Positions 58,302 to 64,000 of a stretch of 64,000 nt of DNA are shown piece after piece. The first letter of the stretch is position 1; every line of letters begins with the position of its first letter. Origin of the DNA: UBA6522 sp965204155 (GTDB lineage: Bacteria; Pseudomonadota; Gammaproteobacteria; Steroidobacterales; Rariloculaceae); contig OZ241971.1 of assembly GCA_965204155.1 (NCBI GenBank), positions 3,162,001-3,226,000 on the forward strand, in the 5' to 3' direction. The translations under genes and the position numbers were made by a program. The notes below the pieces were generated by a model, which was given only the letters and a program-made list of their open reading frames with translations, was not told where the DNA came from and searched no databases.

Positions 58302-58505
58302 TCAATAGGGTGCCGGCAGGGCGTTGCAGGCGTCGGAAGCCAGGTTGGCAGCGATCGCAACGACGACAGCCGCGATGGGTCCCCCCATTGCCCCGCCGGC
58401 AGCGGCGCCTATCGCGGTGTCGACAGTGCACTGGGCGAGGTTCCGAGCGAATGAACTCTCTCCACCCGAGACAGCGTCCATTTCCGTTACAGTCAGTGTT
58501 CTCAT
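58302..58505 (-). CDS. Double-glycine bacteriocin precursor peptide (GxxxG core)
   Basis: A 67-residue ORF, ATG 58505 to TGA 58302-58304, with AGGAG upstream. The leader MRTLTVTEMDAVSGG is 15 residues and matches that of the neighbour at nine positions, including both glycines. The predicted 52-residue core has an acidic/polar start (ESSFARNLAQC), then a long hydrophobic, Ala/Gly-rich helix with GxxxG-type spacing (AIGAAAGGAMGGPIAAVVVA). Cys 11 and 45 of the core could form a disulfide. This is a typical class II microcin-like pore former. The frame is open far upstream but MRTLT is clearly the start. Confidence 0.88.
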   Translation of the reverse strand: MRTLTVTEMDAVSGGESSFARNLAQCTVDTAIGAAAGGAMGGPIAAVVVAIAANLASDACNALPAPY

Positions 58506-58864
58506 GAATTTCTCCTTTGGTATGGCTATGAAATTTCGCGGTCCGCATGGACCGTTCCGTGCCGTTCGCATTGGGTGCAATGACGAACTGGCGACAAACT
58601 TAACAAGCGGACAGCGAACATTCGCCGTTAGAATGCGGGCAATTTGTCGAGATTGACCTTCGGGTCCCGGGTAAGAAACTGGACCGAACACGTGGATGTC
58701 CACCAAGTCCATGAGAGGAGCAAGCCATTGATCAGGCTTGCGGCAGCGGCGAATCCCGCCGCACAGCCCGCTTCCTTTACTAGCTTGCCCGATCTCGTAA
58801 AATGGCCCGGCGCATCCGGACGCGCCTCGCACGAGCAACGACCGCAGGAACCGGGAGACACTCC
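58506..58864. other. Intergenic region carrying divergent promoters of peptide and TTT operons
   Basis: About 360 bases separate the first precursor gene (minus) from the oxidoreductase (plus). I see no gene with a start and ribosome site. A minus-strand frame encoding a hydrophobic stretch (about 58660-58780, LINGLLLSWTWW) has no start codon. The region should contain the bacteriocin promoter and 5' leader on one side and the TTT operon promoter on the other; no clear -35/-10 pair could be fixed. Confidence 0.4.
58539..58554. promoter_or_regulatory. Hairpin in the 5' leader of the bacteriocin transcript
   Basis: CGGTCC and GGACCG form a perfect 6-base stem with a GCAT loop, about 34 bases upstream of the ATG of the 67-residue precursor. 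It leaves the AGGAG site free, so it may stabilise the mRNA or mark an operator dyad. Function is inferred. Confidence 0.3.
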
Positions 58865-59923
58865 ATGAAACAAATCAACGTCGGCATCATCGGCACCGGC
58901 TGGTGCGGCGGCATCCGCGCCGATACCTGCGCCGCCAGCGCGCTGGTGGACGAATTGCACATCGCCGATATCGACGAGGCACGCCTGAAGGAGGTCGCGG
59001 CGAAGACGGGGGCTGCTTCGGCAACAACCGATTACAGTGACATCATCGCCAACGGCTCCATCGACACCGTCATCATTGCGGCCACGCCGGAAACCACCCA
59101 CTATCCCATGGCGCGGGATGCGCTGCTGGCCGGCAAGCACGTCTTTCTGGAGAAGCCGCTGGCGATGACGCTGGACGAGGCCGACGAACTCATCCGCATC
59201 CAGAAGGCCAGGGGGCTGAAGTTCGCCATCGGCTATTCCCAGCGCTTCAATCACAAGTTCGCCTACGCGAAGAAGCATCTGGGAGAAGGGACCATCGGCG
59301 ATCCGGTCTGCGCGCTGGTGAGCCGGCACCTCACCCGGAGTCTCGGCAACAAGATCAGCGGCCGCATCAAGCTCTCTCCGGCCGCCATGGAAGCCACCCA
59401 CGACATCGACTTCCTGCTGTGGCTGATGGAGCCTGCGCGCCCGATTCGCGTTTACTCCCAGTCCTCCTACGGCGCCATGAAGGACATCACCGGCTCCGAA
59501 GACGCCCAGTGGATCATGGTGACCATGGACAACGGCGTCATCCTCAACATCGGCGCCGGCTGGACGATGCCGCCGGGCTATCCCAACTACTCGGGTACCT
59601 GGATAGAAATCACGGGCACCGAGGGGATGCTGGTGATCGACGACACCCACCGGGACGTGATCGTCAACACCATGCAGAAGGGCATCCAGTTGCCCATGTC
59701 GCCAATGCCAGGCGAACGGGTGGATCATGTCTTCGCCGGCCCGATGCACAACGAAACGGTCCACTGGATCGAGGCGGTGGCCTTCGACCGGCCTGAAATG
59801 TGCTCCGCGGAAGCTGCGCGCCGGGTGATGGACGTCTACATCGCCGCCGATCTCTCGGTGGAGCGCAAGCAGGCCGTGGACCTGCCCCTGAGCGCAGCCG
59901 CTCTGGCTTCCGCCGCCGCGTGA
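58865..59923 (+). CDS. Gfo/Idh/MocA family oxidoreductase (paralog 2)
   Basis: A 352-residue oxidoreductase from ATG 58865. The Rossmann motif is VGIIGTGWCGGIRADTC, with DTVIIAATPETTHYP and the EKPL catalytic strand (FLEKPLAMTLDEAD). The C-terminal domain includes ATHDIDFLLWLMEPARP and a conserved HNETVHWIEAV helix near the end. It probably oxidises a sugar, inositol or related cyclic compound with NAD. Its last bases overlap the TctB GTG (GTGA at 59920-59923), so it is part of the TTT operon, mirroring the oxidoreductase in the TRAP operon. Confidence 0.88.
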   Translation: MKQINVGIIGTGWCGGIRADTCAASALVDELHIADIDEARLKEVAAKTGAASATTDYSDIIANGSIDTVIIAATPETTHYPMARDALLAGKHVFLEKPLAMTLDEADELIRIQKARGLKFAIGYSQRFNHKFAYAKKHLGEGTIGDPVCALVSRHLTRSLGNKISGRIKLSPAAMEATHDIDFLLWLMEPARPIRVYSQSSYGAMKDITGSEDAQWIMVTMDNGVILNIGAGWTMPPGYPNYSGTWIEITGTEGMLVIDDTHRDVIVNTMQKGIQLPMSPMPGERVDHVFAGPMHNETVHWIEAVAFDRPEMCSAEAARRVMDVYIAADLSVERKQAVDLPLSAAALASAAA

Positions 59924-60486
59924 TCCGCCTCCTCCTGGGCGCAGCCCCGGCGCTGGCGCGTCAGGCGGACGCGCGCTTCACCGCGGTGGTGTTCGTGCTC
60001 GCGGCGCTCGCGCTGGCGTTCAGCGGCTGGCTCATCGTCGATGCGCCCATCCCGCTGGAACGGGATCTGCTGGCGATGAGTCCGCGCGTATTCCCCTATC
60101 TGATTCTGCTGAGCACGGTGGCGGTGGCGGCGATCTTCCTGGGGCTACGCATGCACGAGGTTGGTGCGGGTACCGCTGCCTCTAGCACCGCCGGCACAAC
60201 CACCTCTCGCAAGGCCTTGCTGCGTCAGCTCGCCTTCCTGGTCATTGCCGTTGGCTGCGCGCTGGTGCTCAGCACCCTTGGGTTCCTCATTACCATGTTC
60301 ATGCTCATGGCGTGCACCTCGATCCTGGTGGGCAACCGCAACCCCTTGCAGATCCTCGCCATCAGCATCCTTATCCCGCTGGGTTTCTACATCGCGGTGA
60401 CGCACGTTATGCGCACGGCGCTGCCCGAAATCGACCTCGTTCAGCGGGCACTGGCGCCGTTGCTGCGGCTCCTGCCTGCCTTTTAG
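59920..60486 (+). CDS. tctB: Tripartite tricarboxylate transporter small permease (TctB family)
   Basis: A 188-residue four-helix membrane protein. Helix one is FTAVVFVLAALALAFSGWLI, and a segment DLLAMSPRVFPYLILLS follows, typical of TctB. A Ser/Thr-rich loop (about 83-97) and a second pair of helices complete it. GTG 59920 overlaps the oxidoreductase stop. It is followed 49 bases later by TctA. Confidence 0.85.
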   Translation: MIRLLLGAAPALARQADARFTAVVFVLAALALAFSGWLIVDAPIPLERDLLAMSPRVFPYLILLSTVAVAAIFLGLRMHEVGAGTAASSTAGTTTSRKALLRQLAFLVIAVGCALVLSTLGFLITMFMLMACTSILVGNRNPLQILAISILIPLGFYIAVTHVMRTALPEIDLVQRALAPLLRLLPAF

Positions 60487-60535
60487 CGCAGGTGGCTCGC
60501 CGAAACCATGCCGACCGACAGGACGAAATAGCCGA

Positions 60536-62062
60536 ATGATCGAAACGCTGCTCGCCGGTCTGGACGCCGCACTGCGGATCGACACCTTCGTCTGGATGGC
60601 CGGCGGGCTGCTGCTGGGCATGCTCATGGGCTCGCTGCCCGGATTCACCACCTCCATGGGAATGTCGGTACTGGTGCCCATCTCCTTCCTGGTGGGCGAC
60701 CCCCTTATCGGCATTCCATTCCTGATCGGCGTGTACAAGGGCGGGATCTACGGCGGCAGCGTGCCCGCCATCCTGATTTCCATGCCGGGGACGGGGGCCT
60801 CCATCGCCACGGTGTTCGACGGCCACGGACTGACCCGGAAGGGCCAGCCACGCAAGGCGCTCGAGATGGGGCTGTTCGCCTCGGCGATCTCGGATACCTT
60901 CAGCGATATCTTCACTCTGGTGATGATCATCCCCGTGGCGGCCATCGTGCTCGGTTTCGGTCCCCCGGAGATCGCCGCGGTGATGTTCCTCAGTCTGGTC
61001 ATCATCGCCGTGACGTCCACGGGCCCGGTGCTCAAGGGGCTGCTCATGCTCTGCCTGGGTGTGTGGTTCGGGTTTATCGGCGCGGATCCCTTCTCCGGGA
61101 TGCCCCGATACACGTTCGGCACCCAGGAGCTGTACGACGGCTTCCACCTGATTCCGATGCTGATCGGGCTGTTCGCGTTGCCGGAGATTTTCGCGGCGGT
61201 CAAGGAGGGAGACATGCCCGGCGGACGCGCGGTGCGGTTCGTGGGCGAAAAGCTCCGCCCGGCCGAGCTCAAGCGGAGCGTGCGGACGATTTTCCGCTCC
61301 ACCGCCATCGGCACCGGCATTGGACTGGTGCCGGGACTGGGTCAGCCCATCGCCGCCATGATGGGTTACATCGCCGCCAAGAACGCCTCGAAGCACCCGG
61401 AGCGCTACGGAAAGGGTGAGCTGGACGGCGTGGCTGCGGCGGAGGCCGCCAACAATGCCGTCAACGGCCCCACCATGGTGCCGCTGCTGACGCTGGGGAT
61501 TCCGGGCGATGCAGTCACGGCGCTGTTGCTGGGCGCCTTCATGATGCAGGGACTGCGTCCCGGTCCGACGCTGCTCGAGACCAACGGAGAGATTGTCTTC
61601 GCGATCCTGATCGCCATGGTCTTCGCCAATCTGCTGTTCGTGATCATCGGCTACCTGACCATTCCGTTGTTCGCCCGCGTGGTGACCATCAAGCGCTCGC
61701 TGCTGATCCCGATCACCATCATGCTGGCCTTCGCCGGCACCTATCTGGCCCGCGGAAACCCCTTCGACATCGTCACGCTGATCGGCTTCGGGCTGGTGGG
61801 CATCGCGGCGCGGGAGGCGAAATTTGACGTCGCTCCGATGGTCATGGGATTTATCCTGGGGCGTGAGCTGGAGTACAGTTTCGGCCAGACCCTGGCGCTG
61901 GCGGGCTCGGACTGGATTCGGTTCGCGTTCACCGAGCGACTCGGAATGACCGCGTTGGTGCTGGCTACGCCGGTGATCGGGACGCTTCTCGGGATTCGAA
62001 TGAAGCGGTTCCGGGAAAGGGCGTTGGCGAGAGAGGCGGCGGCGGTGCAACAGAGCGGGTGA
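60536..62062 (+). CDS. tctA: Tripartite tricarboxylate transporter large permease (TctA family)
   Basis: A 508-residue permease with about twelve helices and TctA landmarks. They are GLLLGMLMGSLPGFTTSMGM near the N-terminus, YGGSVPAILISMPGTGASIAT, then GLVPGLGQPIAAMMGY and TLGIPGDAVTALLLGAFMMQGL. The two PG-containing repeats are the family signature of the inverted-repeat transport core. With TctB and the binding protein it forms a TTT system for a carboxylated substrate. Its stop is three bases before the binding-protein ATG. Confidence 0.92.
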   Translation: MIETLLAGLDAALRIDTFVWMAGGLLLGMLMGSLPGFTTSMGMSVLVPISFLVGDPLIGIPFLIGVYKGGIYGGSVPAILISMPGTGASIATVFDGHGLTRKGQPRKALEMGLFASAISDTFSDIFTLVMIIPVAAIVLGFGPPEIAAVMFLSLVIIAVTSTGPVLKGLLMLCLGVWFGFIGADPFSGMPRYTFGTQELYDGFHLIPMLIGLFALPEIFAAVKEGDMPGGRAVRFVGEKLRPAELKRSVRTIFRSTAIGTGIGLVPGLGQPIAAMMGYIAAKNASKHPERYGKGELDGVAAAEAANNAVNGPTMVPLLTLGIPGDAVTALLLGAFMMQGLRPGPTLLETNGEIVFAILIAMVFANLLFVIIGYLTIPLFARVVTIKRSLLIPITIMLAFAGTYLARGNPFDIVTLIGFGLVGIAAREAKFDVAPMVMGFILGRELEYSFGQTLALAGSDWIRFAFTERLGMTALVLATPVIGTLLGIRMKRFRERALAREAAAVQQSG

Positions 62063-62065
62063 TCG

Positions 62066-63031
62066 ATGCGTGTCGGACCTGGAAATTCTGGCTGGATTGT
62101 TCTGCTGTTCGTAGCGGGATTTTTCGGCCCTGCCGCTTACGGCCAGTATCCGGAGAAACCCATCACGCTGGTCACGCCCTTCGCCGCGGGCGGCTCCAGC
62201 GATCTCAACGCGCGGGTGTTCACCCGGTTCCTTACCGACCATCTCGGCCAGCCGGTGCTCATCAAGCTGGTGCCGGGGCAGGCTGGCCAGAAGGGCACGC
62301 TCGAAGCGGTGCAGGCGCCGGCGGATGGCTACACACTTCTATTTACCGACAACTACCGCGACCAGCTACACCGCCATACGTTTCGCAACGATGCCTACGA
62401 CACAAACCGGGACCTGGTGCCCGTAGCACGCGTCAACTACGGCCAGGTCGCGATCATCGTGCGCTCGGACAGCCCCTACGAGACGTGGGCGCAACTGGAG
62501 GCCGACGCGCGGGCGCGACCGGGCGAAATTACCTTTTCTCACAGCGGCTTGTGGGTGGCGTTCTTCGTTCCGGGGCTACAGATCATGAAGAACCTGGATC
62601 TGCATTTCCGGTTTGTGCCGTACCGGGGCGGCGGGCCGGCCAAGGCGGCGCTGATGGCGAACGACGTGGATGTCTCCATGGCCTTTCCGGCCACGCTGGC
62701 CGCGGACCTCGAGGCCGGGCGAATCCGGCTGCTGGCCACTGCCGGGACGGAACGCATGGACCCGGACGTGCCAACGTTCGTGGAGATCGGTCTGCCGCCC
62801 AACACGGGTTTCATTCACCGAGTCGTCATGGCTCCCGTCGGCACACCCGAGGATCGGCTGGCGATCCTGCGAGAGGCGTTCGCACGCATGCAGGATGAAC
62901 CCGGCTACCGGCAAATGATGACCCAGCTCGGCGAGAACACCGAATACCTGGACGGCGACGACTACGAGTTGGTGCGCAGGCAGCAGGCGCGGGATTACGA
63001 GGAATTGATCAGGTCATTGCTTGCGCAATAG
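62066..63031 (+). CDS. tctC: TTT substrate-binding protein (TctC/Bug family)
   Basis: A 321-residue Bug receptor. The signal segment is WIVLLFVAGFFGPAAYGQ. The family opening YPEKPITLVTPFAAGGSSDL is followed by NDAYDTNRDLVPVARV, then HFRFVPYRGGGPAKAALMAN and DVSMAFPATLAADLEAGRIR, ending in a helical RRQQARDYEELIRSLL. Bug proteins bind organic acids and amides at the ligand cleft between the first two motifs. It closes the oxidoreductase-TctB-TctA operon. Ligand identity is unknown. Confidence 0.9.
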   Translation: MRVGPGNSGWIVLLFVAGFFGPAAYGQYPEKPITLVTPFAAGGSSDLNARVFTRFLTDHLGQPVLIKLVPGQAGQKGTLEAVQAPADGYTLLFTDNYRDQLHRHTFRNDAYDTNRDLVPVARVNYGQVAIIVRSDSPYETWAQLEADARARPGEITFSHSGLWVAFFVPGLQIMKNLDLHFRFVPYRGGGPAKAALMANDVDVSMAFPATLAADLEAGRIRLLATAGTERMDPDVPTFVEIGLPPNTGFIHRVVMAPVGTPEDRLAILREAFARMQDEPGYRQMMTQLGENTEYLDGDDYELVRRQQARDYEELIRSLLAQ

Positions 63032-63084
63032 CGGTTCTGCCAGGCGGACCCGTCACTCGCCCTTGCCGGACCGGCATCATCCTC

Positions 63085-64000
63085 TCACGCAGCCGAAGGC
63101 TGCGCCCTGACCGCGCCGGTACGTGGCAGCATCAGAACCGCTGCAAAGGTGGCGCCAGCCGCGACGGCCATCACCACGAACAGCATTCCGAACCCCCAAA
63201 CTGCATGAATCCCCGCAATGACCGGCAGGGTGGAGGCCATGACGGTGAAGTTCACGACAAATCGAATTCCGTATATGCGGGCGCGCCACTCGCTCTTCGT
63301 GATTCGGCCGACGAGCACGTCGTTGATGGGAATCTGCCCGAAGACGACGAGCATGAAGGCGATGGCGACGAGGAGGGCGGCCATGCCGGTAAGTTGGTAC
63401 ATGATCGCGAAAAAGACAGCCTGTAGCCCGGCAACGAACGCGAACACGGTGCGCGCGGAGTGTTTGTCGAGGAGGTACCCGACATAGAGTTGCGCCACCG
63501 CGGCGATGGCGAATACCAGGAACGTGTAGCCTCCGATGGCGGTGGCCGATCCGGCGATCTCAACCAGGCGCTCGTCAAGGATCTTCGGTAGCGCGAAGGT
63601 GGTGCCCTGGAAGATGATGCCGCCGATAACGGTCGTGAGCATGATGATGGAGAAAAGGCGAACGAACACGTCACGGTCTACGGAGGACGCTCCGGAGCCG
63701 GCCGGTTCGGCGACTGTGCGTGCTGTGGCGCCTTCAGCGCGACGCTTCCGACCCGCCAAGACGATGGCCGCGTACGCAATGCCAAGGCCGATGGAAATGA
63801 TGCCGGGCAGGATGAACGCATTGCGCCAGCCTCCCGTGTCGATGAAATAGCCCGTGATCAACGCCGCGGCGGCCACGCCCAGATTGCCGAAGACACCGTT
63901 CACCGCCAGCGGAACCCCGGTCTTCTCCCGCCCGTGCACGACCATCGCAAGCCCCACCGGGTGATAGATCGCGGCGAACGCCCCGATGGCGAGCAGCCCG
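63085..64000 (-). CDS. MFS transporter, N-terminus cut by the window edge
   Basis: The visible part is about 305 residues and runs off the right edge. It begins with the end of helix four (AIGAFAAIYHPVGLAMVV) and the GREKTGVPLAVNGVFGNLGV region, and continues to the twelfth helix. The intracellular loop between halves (RKRRAEGATARTVAEPAGSG) and a second-half VGYLLDKHSARTVF signature confirm MFS. Its stop lies inside a CGCAGCC/GGCTGCG hairpin (63088-63104) shared with the convergent TctC end. Substrate is unknown. Confidence 0.85.
   Translation of the reverse strand, partial: GLLAIGAFAAIYHPVGLAMVVHGREKTGVPLAVNGVFGNLGVAAAALITGYFIDTGGWRNAFILPGIISIGLGIAYAAIVLAGRKRRAEGATARTVAEPAGSGASSVDRDVFVRLFSIIMLTTVIGGIIFQGTTFALPKILDERLVEIAGSATAIGGYTFLVFAIAAVAQLYVGYLLDKHSARTVFAFVAGLQAVFFAIMYQLTGMAALLVAIAFMLVVFGQIPINDVLVGRITKSEWRARIYGIRFVVNFTVMASTLPVIAGIHAVWGFGMLFVVMAVAAGATFAAVLMLPRTGAVRAQPSAA

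Noticed and set aside
58628..59764. 378-codon minus-strand frame opposite the Gfo/Idh/MocA gene
   Set aside because: Antisense shadow. Its short hydrophobic end (LINGLLLSWTWW) tempted a third bacteriocin peptide, but there is no start codon, GG leader or ribosome site.
60407..62242. 611-codon open frame on the minus strand opposite TctA
   Set aside because: It is a GC-rich antisense shadow of a well-supported permease, with Arg/His/Gln-rich composition and no motif.

Overview
The window is dense, GC-rich bacterial DNA. Genes are closely packed, many start codons are GTG or TTG, and adjacent genes often overlap by 1 to 8 bases. A TonB-dependent receptor with an IIVTA-type TonB box, LysR and WYL regulators, TRAP and tripartite tricarboxylate (TTT) uptake systems, periplasmic sulfatases and a class II microcin-type export locus all point to a Gram-negative pseudomonadote, most likely a heterotrophic gammaproteobacterium. 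That assignment is inference; no rRNA or taxonomic marker is present. I saw no rRNA, tRNA, CRISPR array or complete insertion sequence.

Layout. (A) 1-6353 is an accessory or defence stretch: a Doc/Fic toxin with a small putative antitoxin, an Rpn/PD-(D/E)XK protein, a 55-residue CLLCK mini-protein, a DUF2779 protein (Fe-S PD-(D/E)XK plus DEDD exonuclease), a WYL regulator, and a ParD antitoxin beside a ParE toxin interrupted by an in-frame TGA. (B) 6402-15844 is an aromatic-catabolism block: GST, a 56-residue ORF, aldehyde dehydrogenase, class III extradiol dioxygenase, SnoaL-like protein, alpha/beta hydrolase, MFS transporter, cytochrome c/beta-propeller protein and LysR regulator. (C) 15987-30422 holds a TonB receptor, sulfatase, two cupins, an SDR and an SDR remnant, a metal-ligand-poor M24 protein, an EF-hand arylsulfotransferase, and an operon running hypothetical - DUF6152 - second extradiol dioxygenase - RraA-type aldolase - TRAP binding protein.

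(D) 30630-41839 has an MFS transporter, amidohydrolase, second arylsulfotransferase, MBL hydrolase, a DUF6152 fusion protein, an Abhydrolase_10-type protein and a second sulfatase. (E) 42065-47272 is an envelope group: GT-C and GT2 glycosyltransferases, DUF547, an outer-membrane barrel and a TVP38-family protein. (F) 47277-53694 has an LVIVD lipoprotein, a CMD-family protein and a TRAP transporter operon with an embedded Gfo/Idh/MocA oxidoreductase. (G) 53884-58505 is a bacteriocin locus: two double-glycine precursor peptides, an HlyD-type adaptor and a C39 peptidase ABC exporter. (H) 58865-64000 is a second Gfo/Idh/MocA oxidoreductase leading a TctB-TctA-TctC operon, then a partial MFS gene.

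How it fits together. Regions B to D combine two sulfatases, two arylsulfotransferases, two LigB-type ring-cleavage dioxygenases, a hydrolase, an aldolase, an aldehyde dehydrogenase and several transporters. The simplest reading is an island for importing, desulfating (or sulfating) and ring-cleaving phenolic compounds. Region G is the clearest discrete system: a two-peptide microcin-like locus with its own maturation and export machinery but no obvious immunity gene.
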